Source: Owenia fusiformis (taxonomy: Eukaryota > Annelida > Polychaeta > Sabellida > Oweniidae). Taken from it: a stretch of DNA of 64,000 bases. The notes beneath the pieces were generated by a model, which was not told the DNA's origin, did not search any database, and saw only the letters and a program-made list of their open reading frames with translations. Position 1 is the first letter of the stretch. Every line of letters starts with the position of its first letter. Made by a program: the position numbers and the translations under genes. Shown here one piece after another: positions 1-10,999 of the stretch. The stretch spans positions 17,778,822 through 17,842,821 of the forward strand of contig CAIIXF020000008.1 of NCBI GenBank assembly GCA_903813345.2. Reading direction: 5' to 3'.

Positions 1-660
1 CTAACCATTTGGAAAATTATGCCATCAATCTGTCAATCGTGTCAATTGCTTCAGTCTAATTTTGAGAACCAAAATTTTATATCTTCAAATTTAGATTTTC
101 AATGCCATTCTACTTTGAAGAAGTTTTAGGTCTCCTGTGCATAAAATCTATTCATACAATAATAAGAAAAGGAATATGTTTCAAGAAAGACAAAAATTGA
201 AAACGGTGATGTCCTAATTCCTGGCTTTTAGATATATTTGGCTTATAGATTGATAATTTTATTATCTTGGTATGGTGAGAAAATACTTATTGTTTGAAAT
301 TACTTACCATGCCATATGTTAAGTTTGGGTTATTTTAGGGATAAAGCTTTAGATTAACACGTGTTTTTTCAGAAGTCAATTTTCTGTTGAAAGTCTCACT
401 CCTTCTCAAGTTGGATAATTTGAAATATTTTCAAGTTTTGTATGGTGCCTTTTACAGTTATACTACATCATTCTCCATGTATAATACTTAGTATATAACT
501 TAAACTTCTTATTGTGCTTACATATATTCTTGATGCTGACTTGTAAATAGTTATGTCCCCTGTCCAAGTAAAATTTTTATATCAGTTGTAAAAACTGATG
601 TCGATATAGAAAACACATGATTTGAACACAGATACAGTGTATAAGATAAATAAGGGTTAT

Positions 661-788
661 GTACTGGGAGGTTTTGGATATGGGGTTTATCCAGAGGGAG
701 ATAGGCATATCTACCTGAGGGACCGTAGGGACCGAAGGTAGATGTGCATATCTCACGAGGGATGAACCCAATATCCAAACCGACCGTA
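661..788. mobile_element. Short inverted-repeat element (MITE-like), ~128 bp
   Basis: The left end (gtactgggaggttttggata) and the right end, read on the opposite strand, match imperfectly over about 30 bases, including TTTGGATAT and GGGTT. Most of the element can fold into one hairpin. It has no coding potential. It abuts the next inverted-repeat element. Confidence 0.45.
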
Positions 789-798
789 CATAACTGCT

Positions 799-1123
799 TT
801 ATCCTATACCAAGTAGAGTTTTCTAATTTTCTTTCTATTTTTTTTGATTTTTTTTTGATTTTTTCAATTTTTTTTCACATTTTTCTCATTTTTTCTATTT
901 TTTCAATTTTTTTCTATTTTTTCAAATTTTTATTTTTTTTCATTTTTTCACTTTTTTTCTTTTTTTCAATTTAAAAAAAATAGTTTTCGAAGCGGGAAGA
1001 TATGCCCTGGAGCGGGAGATATGGCGGGAGATATGGAGGTTCAGGATATGGAAACCTCAAAATCAGGATACGGGATATATCTTACCAACTTATCTCCCTA
1101 AAACTCTACTTGGCATAGGATAA
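799..1123. mobile_element. MITE with 24-bp terminal inverted repeats and a poly-T core
   Basis: The ends are TTATCCTATACCAAGTAGAG and its near-perfect inverted copy, with one mismatch in about 24 bases. The interior at 830-970 is almost pure T with scattered A and C, then switches to G-rich 'gcgggagatatgg' repeats. Any open frame in the T-run is a composition artefact. No clear target-site duplication is visible. Confidence 0.55.
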
Positions 1124-1390
1124 GATTAAGTATTCTCAGCTGACTTTATTTCAAAAATCTGAAAAATGTGATATGGATAAAATCATGTGAATGAAAAAAT
1201 GACTTACAAATTATTCTAACTGTATTCCTTATGAATATATTAAATTGAATATAACATCATAAATTATGCAAAATATATTATTATTTATTTATGTATATAA
1301 AATATGCATGGTAATGTCATGCATTATTGAATAGAATATAAATATTATTTTAAACAAATATAATACTGTTGAGTTAGTACATTTGTAGAA

Positions 1391-1573
1391 AAGATAGGTA
1401 TCTCTTAAACCAATTATTGAAAACATTCTGTAAAAAAACACGGTATTTTTTCAAATTATGTTGTGACCATTCAAAAGATGACCGTTAAATTGAGATGTGT
1501 TAAATTTTTAGATTTTTTTTATAACTGGTTTAAGAGAAACGTGTGTTCAAAAAGTTCACCATATCGATACCAC
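1391..1573. repeat. Dispersed repeat with inverted ends; related copy near 57753
   Basis: The segment begins gataggtatctcttaaacca and ends with an inverted match (tggtttaagaga ... atcgatacc). The words 'tctcttaaaccaattattg' and 'gtaaaaaaacaCGGt/TGGt' recur at about 57790-57840, so this is a low-copy family. It has no coding content. Confidence 0.45.
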
Positions 1574-1950
1574 TCCTTTCAAGATCCATATTCCAGGTTA
1601 GGAAAATCAGTCATTTTTAAATATCAAGTCTTGTAATGTCACGAAGGACATTTGTTATTTAATGATGATGTCTTGATGTAACTTGGCTCACATATTAACT
1701 CCAGAGCACAAACCAAAGAAACATTTCAAATTGGGATGACATCTTGATTAATTCATTCTCTGCTTATGTTTTCTTTGATAATGTACTGGATTTCTTTTAA
1801 ATTGCTAATTGTATAACAAACGAAAATTGTAGAAGTTCTCAAATAGTTTAAATTGTAGATGAACCCCCGTAAGATAGAAATGGGAAATAATCGCCTTCCA
1901 TAACGTCAGCTAAACTCAAGTTGCAGTATGTGCCTAGCCTATATCGTTGA

Positions 1951-4900
1951 TTACACTGGCGATGAAGGGAGAGAACGTCTGAGTTTGCTGAGAATATCCC
2001 TGGCTGAAGGTGCCGAATCGGACGTCCAGCATTCCAATATTAAAGCACTAATCTGAAAAACAATAAGGTTTATATGTAGGACACATGTCACTCTGTACAA
2101 AGGTGAGATCTGGTTTTGAGATGTTTGACTTGGACGCCGAGTCGTGATCTGAGATAATAGGGAGGTAACGTTACACGTTTTAAGAGAACCTGTATACGTT
2201 AGCGTGTAATATGTTAACCCCGGGGATTACTGTTCTTCTTTTAATTCACTTTCTGGTGACCTAATTACAATTATTTTCCGTATACCTTTACTACTAAACC
2301 AGCCAAGCATGAACAGTACAAATGTGAGAACTTATCCACAGAGGACCATAATTCTACACGTATACGTACATTTAAAAAAACACCTGAAGGTTGAGTTAGA
2401 CATGGACGTGAACATGTGATATTTTGGCCCCAAGAGAGTGTTGTCCTTTCCACTTGTTAATGCAGGGATCAATTTCAATATTTTCTTCAACCCATCATAC
2501 CCAATCTGTTAAGTAAAGATCATGAAGGGAAAAGCTAGTGCAGAGGTGACCATAAATTTTCACATCCACGTTTTAAAAAATATTGCTTACGTAACCTCCC
2601 TGATGACTTCAAATAATCTAATATATTAAATCATTCTATAAGAGACTGCTTGATTAATTGTTGCACAAAAACTACGATTTTTATCAGTAGGCCTATCAAT
2701 TTTGGTCAACATTTATGATGATATATGTCCAGTTCATGCTACATACTTGATTGCCTATGAATCCCAGTTTGCCATGCACCTTCAGGAGCCCCATTATAAC
2801 ATCAAGATGGCCTGTGTCTCGAGAGAGGAGTGCCCGGGTGTCTAGGAGAGGGAACGTGTGATGAAGACGTTCACAATAAATTTGATGATAGTCTTCAATC
2901 CCTACAGCTAGTTCTCCAATGGCTGACTGCGCTAGTGCATTTTGTACTTGAAGTGGTAAAACCAACATATTTCTACGCTTTGATGGTTTAGGAGGTCTTT
3001 CGGGAGTAGTCGGTTCCTTTTCTTGGATGGATTTCAATTTGGTAGGCATTGCCTGTGAAGGTGTTAATTTTGCAGCTATTGCATTCATATTGTCTGTTTT
3101 AATTGGTGTAATTGTTGCATCATAGTTGGTGACGCTGTCCACACATGTCGACTTCATGCTAAACATACTGAGAGCGTCATCCGGGGTGAGGAGCCTACTA
3201 ATCATAATATCAGTGTCGATAATCAGAGAGTTAACGGTGCTAGCGTCAGTATGAGAGATAATACCAGATAGATTGTCCAGCGTTTGGCTACTGATGCTTG
3301 GGTCATTAATGAAGAAACTATCAACTGCCATTTCCCTGTACCTGGTTTTGTGTAGACTAATAGTGCGTTTTATGTCATCTGGCGTATCGTCTTTAACAAT
3401 AGCATTCAGGTCGGGAAGAAGTCTACGTTTGCTGCGTTTAGTTTTTGTCACGCTTGGACCACCACTACTCATGTATGCATTTTCCCGAGAGGTTGTATCA
3501 TACGGCTGAAAAAGGCTTTGCCGATTGTTTTGTACAAGTGGTTTGTCAATAGTTCCAGGCGTTCTTAATCCTATCGCCAGTTCAAATGACTTATTCAATT
3601 CGGTATTCTGATCTGAAGATTTTGCTGGAGTTCCTGGAGTCTTCAATCCAACTGCAATTTCAAATGATTTATTTAACATTTTCTTTTCAGGGTCCTCGAG
3701 CTCAAAATCAAGAGACATGTCGAATGATTCATTCAGGCCAATATCCGTCTCTATTGTAGTACCATTTAACAAAGCCGAGTCATCAAATATTAATTTGATA
3801 TCCTCTGCTGTTGTAGTCTTTTCAATGAGTCCAAGGGCTTCCAAGAGTGATTTATTCAGATCATTTTGTGAACTGTAACGCGCTGATCTCTTTCTGAATT
3901 GAAGTCTACGAGAAACGCCTACCTTTGCACTAGGGGTGTCAGTTATCTCAAGGTTGGCGTCAGAGATGTTTTCAAATGTGTCATTTATCACATCCTCATG
4001 CATAATATTTGATTGAGTGTTACTTATGTTTCCTATAGGAGACTTATATCCAATGGGAGATTGCTGTATATCATCTGTAATTGGCGATTGTTGATATTTG
4101 ACTGCAGTCTGGTTTAGACTTGATAGTGTTTCATCAGCCATTGGTATTTCTGTAAACGGTGTGGCACTCCCTGCTATATGTTCATAAATATCACTAAGAG
4201 GAGTTTCAGTACGTGGGGTCACACACGTCAGTTCTAATGTCTCACTTCCTTGTGATCTACTTGGAGTCCAATTGCTTGAACCAGGCGACCATATACTTGT
4301 GTTCTGTGTCGTATCAAACGTATTACAGTGGTCTGATTGGCTAGTACTAGCTTCTGTTGCAACGGGATTGTTTGTTTCTTTGATTTTGTGAGGAGTGGAA
4401 GCTATTATTGCATCAGTGTTGATTTTAGGTTCATCACCCGTGGATTCAAATATCTTGCTTGTATTTTGGCTATTGGTATCAGACTCGTGCATTGTGGCAT
4501 TCTTTTGTATTGCAGCAGGAGTAATCGTCTCATATATTGTGTCACACTTGGTGCTATCAAACGATTCATTGTTTCTTGTGCGATTTGGAAGATTGATTTG
4601 AGGTTCAATTTTTGCCATTGCTGTAGTAACACTATTATGTTCATCTGTATGTTTACTTAGATTATGTACACTATGGTCATCAGCAGTATGAATTATATTG
4701 TCTAATTTAGATATGCTTATGGTACCCTGTGAAGATGTTCCGAGGCCAGAATCATCGCTGGCTGTTGATGTGTCATTTCCTCTGATACTCTTGGAAACAA
4801 ATGAATTGAGAAGTGAAAAGCTATCATCTGAGCACGATTGATCATGCCTAGCTGCTGAATACACAGGGTCTCTATTTCTGGCAATATTTTTTAATTTAGA

Positions 4901-7614
4901 TGGTGTCTTATGCTTTTTCATTGCCTTGTTCTCCGTCTCGGACGTACTCAGGTCGGAATCAGGAATAAATGATTCATTGACGTGTCCAATCATGTTTGAT
5001 TTTTGGTTTGGTAAGTTTTTGGTGCTCTGGTGATTTGTTTGAACCGATGTTTCAGTTATTGGTTCTATTCCTATTGGAATTGGTGGTAAGGCCCTGCTTT
5101 GCATTGATGTAGCCCCCAAAGATTGAGTATCATGTGTAGTATTTGGTCCTTTATATGGGGTAAGGTCTAATTTAGGGGGAGTACAAGAAGAGTTGGTATC
5201 ATCTAAGAATTTTGGCATTTTAGGAGTTTTGGTGGTAAATAAAGGCTTATGGTTCATCATTCCAGCTAAAGATTCATTGTCACAGGATACATCCCAAGCA
5301 TTCATAACACTACGACTATTAGGTGTATTTGGGAGTCTTCTCTTTTGTTGACTTCTATTATCTTTGAAACAAGTTGGTGGAGTCAGAATACTGTTATTCA
5401 AAGGGGGTCCAAGGATGGTATAGCCATCGGGGGAATCATTTGACGGCTGGTTGGTAGCAGTGGATGCACGAGCATTAGTGGGTAGTTGTGAAGGAGGTAT
5501 GATGGATGGCTGAGACGGCCGCTTAGGCAATTGTCTCCTCTTGGCTGATGACCATGTAGATGCTGACGATATTCTCGATGGTGATGGAGAGTATGATCTT
5601 GGGAGGCCAGAAGTGAAATTCTGGGAATGCTGTGAAATAGATCCCACTGTATCCCGAAAGGAATTTGGGGAAAGAGAGTGCTGTGTTATAGACTTCGTTG
5701 TTTCATGAAAAGGATTCTGGGAATTAGACTGCTGTGATATAGATCTCGTTGCACCCCGATAGTCACGGAGAGTATTTTTCATAGGACTATGACAGCTAGA
5801 TATGACATCTGGTATAGGAGAGGGTTGGTGTTCATCTGAGCCACCTGCCTTCACATGATCAGCTACACGAGCATCAGGGTTATTTCTTTTTGCAGGTGTT
5901 CTCTCATACAGATTACCATCAGTTTCTCTAGTGTGTAGATGTTCAAGTCTAGTGTGCTCTTCACTTGTAACTATTTTATCCTTGGAGTCAGTTCCGTTGG
6001 GTTTCACGCCATGTCTGTGGTACGCTAATGAGGCCAACATCTCCAGGAGGATTAAGCCAAAAGATCGGACGTCAGGCGCATAGAGGTTTTGCTCCAGTGT
6101 ACTCAAACTGTCAATATATCTGAAAAGAAGGGGAAGAAATGAAATAATGTCCATATCATCAATTCCTTTTGTCATAGGATATAAATCCATTAAATGAATA
6201 TTCCTGCTTATTTTGTCTTTTTACAGAGTTCACAGTGTTTTGCGTGCACACTCAGTCCACAACAGTTTTGAGGAAATGCACAATCCATGTTTGTACACAA
6301 GAACTGTCCGGGGAATTGTCATAGTATGCAGATCTCGCAGATCCATCCACTTACCTACTAATGGAATAAAGCACAGCTACTGCATCCTTTCGTTGCTTAG
6401 GCAATCTTGGAACTTGCGCCTGGACCTCTTTACTTGCTTCAAAGTCACCAATTACCGCCTTAATTGTCAGGCTCTGAAACATACAGTATATGGGTATTAG
6501 ATAAAAGAATCACAGTCGATTGATCTTCAGTTCAATTGTGGAAGTGGAATTAGAGCAATATGTGGAATGCCAAATTGATGACAATCTCGAATCAGATATG
6601 TCTCCAAACAAGCAGATCCACGCTCAAACTTGTTGCGATAAATACAAATTAGTCTACGAGCATATGTCCTGGCCCCGTATGGATTTTCTCTAATAACAAA
6701 TGGTCTGAGGAAAGTAATTTATAATATAAAGTGAGGGGAGACTGATGAGGTCGATTGCCCGATGAATACAAATATGATAACATGTCAGGCCCGTAGCCAG
6801 CCCTCCATTCTTGGCAAAAACTGGCCACGGGCCTGTATGTAATTCAACCATTTACCCATCACTGACTCAACACACTCTATAATAAAGAATGTATACTGGT
6901 ATATTAAGGACCTTACCTCGAGTGATCCACCAATGAAAACGGAGCTACTGTTAAGGTTGTTGTGTAGGATGTTCAGCTCCCTGAGATGCGTTGGCGAGGT
7001 CCAGTGTGATAAGGTGAAGACTGGCTTCCGTCACCCTCCTTATATTGACCTGGAGGAAGTCCCGAAGACTGCCGTGTTCGTAATACTGACGACATATTAC
7101 CCTGGAATAAATAATTAAGACGATATTTTAGGTATGCCACGCCCTTGTTTTCATAAGTAAAAACGATATTTTGTAAAATTGTAGCAATACCGTAATGTGA
7201 TATTTTTAGGGGTTTGTATTGTCTTGTGATTTTGTTTCCCTTTGTGTATTTGAACAAATAAACATTTTACTTTTTCAAACCATCAAGTTAATTTTTTGAG
7301 AACACGATTCATTTAAAAATGACATTGAGAACTCTAAAAGGTTGAAAAATTAATGTTCTTTGAGGTGCGTACCTGCTATGTTGACTGATGCCATGCCCGC
7401 TGACCATTTCAAGAGCACCGCAAAAGTTATTCTTGTTCACCGCCCACAGGTATGTAGCTATATTTGGGTGTTCCATCAAACTCAGTTTGGACATTGCCCT
7501 GACCTCTTTGGACCAGTTCTGTCGTCTGCTTGGCTGGTAAATCTTCATAACTCCTTCCAGTCTCCTTCCTTGGTCGGTCTGCCATTGGACTCGGACTTTT
7601 AACACATCTTCAAC
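1951..7614 (-). CDS. Pseudokinase with a kinase domain split by a ~1,000-residue insert (5' end not found)
   Basis: Five phase-compatible exons are visible: 7373-7614, 6917-7101, 6355-6473, 2747-6119 and 1951-2052 (stop at 1951). They give about 1,340 residues without the N-terminus. The first exons encode an N-lobe: VMKIY with the beta-3 lysine, a KEVRAM alpha-C glutamate and HPNI. Next come a hinge (YYEHGSLRDFL), a catalytic loop reading LHNNLNSS in place of HRDLKxxN, and GDFE in place of DFG. Loss of the catalytic aspartate predicts an inactive kinase or scaffold. The fourth exon resumes the C-lobe (APDVRSFGLILLEMLA), runs through a Ser/Thr/Asn-rich, probably disordered stretch, and returns to a folded-looking tail (VQNALAQS, HTFPLLDTRALLSRD, GKLGFIGNQ). 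The last exon supplies the subdomain XI motif LILECW and ends SPV. The reading frame slips by one base near 6986 inside exon 2, which could be an assembly error or real decay. TEX14-like pseudokinases are one possible affinity, unproven. Confidence 0.75.
6786..6835. mobile_element. Minimal CAGGCCCGTAGCC-type element (50 bp)
   Basis: It begins CAGGCCCGTAGCCAG and ends CTGGCCACGGGCCTG, which are inverted copies. It lies in an intron of the pseudokinase gene. The same ends occur at 24929 and 37031, so this is the smallest member of a local non-autonomous DNA-transposon family, perhaps hAT-like. Confidence 0.5.
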
Positions 7615-7971
7615 CTGGTGTATATATAGTCGCAAATTATATTAAATGAGATCAAAATGTTTATACATTTTAGCATAATACAACATTCAAAAACGACGAG
7701 GCGAAAAATATTCGTCTGCCTCATCATGGAGCGCTACAAAAAATTATGTACATTATTCAGATTTTAAAATGGCGACTATGAAATATGAACCAATGGAAGT
7801 TCACGCCTGATAAAACACGTGATAAAACACCATTAAAAAGCAATAGAAGAACATGATGGTGAATAAAAAATTGATAAGAGTTATACAATTTAATATTTCT
7901 CAAAGGGTGTTCTGGTTACGCTACAGCCATCATGCTTTTATTTGATTAATAAAACTTGTATCAAAGTGCAA

Positions 7972-8345
7972 AAGTCTTTTCTGGGTCACCGCGAATGGCA
8001 TGATTTCCTCGAGTCTCTTCAGTTGCAAGGCAACCATACTGGGACCGATTCGTGTCGTTCCACTACTGCCCTTGGTGGGGGCCCGCTACCATACTGTATG
8101 ACTCCCGGAGTCTACCAAAGCACGTTAGTGGAGGAACCAACCACAGTCTCACAATCTGTCTCCGACAAGAGCGGCCAGAGAACCAACCCATGCCAAGGGC
8201 CGGTATACGGTTGGACCTTCGGACCGGGTGTCCGTAGTGACAATGATCAACAACTCCGTACCTGGGGCTCGAACGCGGGACCTCCGTATCCCCCGGTACA
8301 TTCTACCACAGTCTAACCCACTCGGCCAAACTGCTCAGGTGTCTG
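7972..8345 (-). mobile_element. tRNA-derived SINE, copy 1 (~370 bp)
   Basis: On the minus strand the head reads TTGGCCGAGTGGGTTAGACT, an A-box like tRNA-Leu/Ser. It is followed about 45 bases later by GCGTTCGAGCCCC, a B-box. The body shares very high identity with an opposite-oriented copy at 42030-42415, ending near 'gaatggcatgatttcctcgag'. It lies just upstream of the first visible pseudokinase exon. Open frames across it are not genes. Confidence 0.8.
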
Positions 8346-8599
8346 ACCTGCTCAAAAATGTTATATTTGTTATTTTCGATTTTGCTTGAATGAACTCGAA
8401 CGTGTCTTTAACACTCTTATTTTCTAAACCGTTTGTTTGGAATAACAAATTACAAACAACGACAATCACCGGCAAATGTGTAAATTGGCTAATACGCGTA
8501 ATTGCGCCTTCTGCATGGTCTGAGATGTCATAATGCAACAGAGGAACAACAAGAGCGAATTCGATTATTTTAACATTCAATCAATTTTCAGTGTTCATA

Positions 8600-9235
8600 A
8601 GCATGCATTAGGTCTTATTTCAGTCAGAGATTTGTAGATTTAAGAACTCAGAAAATTTCGTCTAATTGTAGTTACCACAACGTGACATTTTTTAGAATAA
8701 TCGTGAACATCGTAAGTGTTCAAAATATATGTTCATGCATGAATCCAATATTTGGATCAATGTTTGTCACATGTACTTGTTTTTGAGATATCAATTCGCC
8801 GTCTTGAAAACACACTGACTTTGTGCTGGACTAATTACAAAGTCATGAAATGCAATCACTAACATTTCTACAAAAACACGTCAAAATCTAGCATATTGGC
8901 CCTTTTTGATAAGATGGATTTGTAAAATGTACATACGACTCGTATATTCGAGGGCATTGTTACATTGTTTTTGGGTTAACGATATGTGGTAATTAATGAG
9001 ACGTCGTGCCAAACAAGCCAATAATCGGCCAATAATGTTGCCGAGTAGGTCTTGAATTAACCCGATTTCTATTCATTCATGATAATTTATTGACATTATT
9101 TACCAAGGGCAAAAATCCGACTAATTACTGTTACGCGTTCGATATATTTTCTTGTTTTACAATGGGTCTTGGACGAGATGTTTATTGAAATTGTTATTTG
9201 ATTATGACTTGGAATCTTACTTAACATTGAATTCG
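8600..9235. other. No gene seen (8.6-9.2 kb)
   Basis: A+T-rich unique-looking DNA with no long frame, no convincing splice-bounded exon and no repeat that I recognise. Missing 5' exons of the pseudokinase gene could lie here or further right, but I could not identify them. Confidence 0.4.
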
Positions 9236-9241
9236 GATTTA

Positions 9242-9342
9242 CCAACAAGAGGAAATACCCCAGAATCCATGTTCATGTGGATTTGGTTTATCTTTACATG
9301 GAGATAGGTTCCTTTGAATTCTGGGGCATTACCCCTCTTGGG
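9242..9342. mobile_element. ~100-bp hairpin element
   Basis: The left arm (accaacaagaggaaatacccc) and right arm (ggggcattacccctcttgggt) are inverted copies, with ATTCTGGGG/CCCCAGAAT at their inner ends. A second inner inverted pair surrounds 'catgttcatg'. It resembles a small MITE. Confidence 0.45.
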
Positions 9343-10036
9343 TCACCAGAAATTCACTTGCAATGCGTATTTTCAAGAAATAATGAGAATAAAAACCCAC
9401 TCTAGTAAGCTATTGAATTTTTGTAACAATAGCAAAGTTTAGATTTCAATTAATTGAGAAAAAGCCAAAGTTGATCAGAGTGACTGAGGTCCCTACATGA
9501 ACTAAACCTTTAAAAGAGAAGTAAAATCCTTTAAAAGGAGTCGAATTGAGAAGTCAATTTCCGGAATGGCGGCTATGTAGCTCAGTCAGAAATATGAATG
9601 TAAAGCAAGGTGAAACACCATTAAAATACTTTATATTATATATTTCGATGATGGCAATCAAAGAACACGATAATGACTCACAAGTGATGAGATTGTGCAC
9701 AATTGAATAATACATGACTTAAGGCTTAAACTCGATAGAAGTTACTAGTATATGATTAATAAAACTTCATTAAAGAGTTCAATTGATAGCCCTGTCCTGG
9801 CTACTCGACTCTTTAATATTTATAAGATTTTATCTCTAAATCGAATTATAAGTGATCGCATACCAGTGATTGTAAACGGTAAGTAGTTAAAACAACTTTA
9901 AGTTAAATTGTTTCAATCAAAACGGTTACTTTAAAGTTATTATTGGCTTTAGTATTTAACAAAAATCAATTATATATGTCAGAGTTGACACATGACGTTT
10001 AATTATTTAATTTATCTCGACAAACCTCGGATTTTC

Positions 10037-10999
10037 CTAAGTCCCAATCAATCTCAAACTCACCTTCGGGGAAAGTTGCAATCTACTGAGAGAGTTCAAT
10101 GACTTTGGCACGCTTGATTTGATGGTATCGCTGTATATTGTTTCAGGCGTACAGCAATTTGTGTGTGGTAACCCTAAATGTAACGCCCAACCAACGCCAG
10201 AGTGGACCAATACAGCCAATGCTATAACTGCAGCTAACACAAGCTCGATTGTAGTGTTTCCACCTTCATCCAAAACGCTGTAACCAACTGTTAATGTGAT
10301 CGTTACAATTGTGGCAGCTAGGGTATCCAATCCTAAGGATATGTGTAACGTTTTCAGTGTTTGTCGTCTATACTTGTATCCAGGCTTTGAGGATGTCCGA
10401 TAGATCTTCCAGTATATCACCACAATAAGAGCTAAAGCCACAGTGTGCCCTAGCCACATGAAGCAAATAAGAAGAGTGGAGTATTCTGAGTTTGGTTCGA
10501 ACGGGAGTCGAAGAGGAATACACGTTATAGTAAAAGGTAGCTCACTTGTGAAAAACTCTAGATTTGACAATGGCAAGAACGTCAAGGTAGCAATAGTGAA
10601 AACTTCAAGAGAAATAATCAATATATAAAAGTAAACATAAATAGATCGGAACGTCAGTGACAGGTTAGTTCTTTGCCACGACAGAATCAGAAATCCCTGG
10701 GTCGCCACAGCGCAGTATAATCCCTGTAGCGCGAACAACGCCCCGTATCCTCCAACGCTACAGAGTGCTGCGCCATCCACTTGTCTATGCAATAGTACCA
10801 AGAAGGAGAATACGCCTAATAATATCCATATTGTATCTGTGATGCATTGATGTACTTTGATCGTTGTTGGATGGGCCTTCTGCTGTTTCTGCACCCTCAA
10901 TAGTAACAATAACGTGTTCAACACAATCCCTATTGCAGACAGGACACACAGTGCGTATATCGCACCAGATATAGTTTCTTCATTTTCGTTATCGCTCAT
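10037..10999 (-). CDS. Orphan seven-transmembrane receptor, single exon, 320 aa
   Basis: The ATG at 10999 opens a 320-residue frame with seven hydrophobic segments at about residues 12-35, 50-70, 80-107, 120-143, 175-200, 215-241 and 250-276. This is a GPCR-like topology with a short extracellular N-terminus. Cys80 at the top of TM3 and Cys160 in the second extracellular loop could form the usual disulfide. NTT at residues 248-250 is a possible glycosylation site. TM3 ends SWQR instead of E/DRY, and TM7 lacks NPxxY, so it is not a standard rhodopsin-family receptor. The C-tail (about 280-320) starts with a CC pair that could be palmitoylated and is Ser-rich. The intronless frame, full length and clear membrane pattern support a real gene; the ligand and class are unknown. 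Confidence 0.75.
   Translation of the reverse strand: MSDNENEETISGAIYALCVLSAIGIVLNTLLLLLRVQKQQKAHPTTIKVHQCITDTIWILLGVFSFLVLLHRQVDGAALCSVGGYGALFALQGLYCAVATQGFLILSWQRTNLSLTFRSIYVYFYILIISLEVFTIATLTFLPLSNLEFFTSELPFTITCIPLRLPFEPNSEYSTLLICFMWLGHTVALALIVVIYWKIYRTSSKPGYKYRRQTLKTLHISLGLDTLAATIVTITLTVGYSVLDEGGNTTIELVLAAVIALAVLVHSGVGWALHLGLPHTNCCTPETIYSDTIKSSVPKSLNSLSRLQLSPKVSLRLIGT

Noticed and set aside
744-974. Phe/Ile-rich open frame of 76 codons
   Set aside because: It is the translation of a T-rich low-complexity core within an inverted-repeat element.
8335-8580. Minus-strand 81-codon frame proposed as an upstream pseudokinase exon
   Set aside because: Its possible donor leaves the wrong phase for the exon ending at 7614, its first codon is TTG, and part of the left end overlaps the SINE head.
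7740-9790. Possible local duplication of about 200 bases (7740-7960 versus 9560-9790)
   Set aside because: Only short words match ('acaccattaaaa', 'tgattaataaaactt'); the rest does not align by eye.
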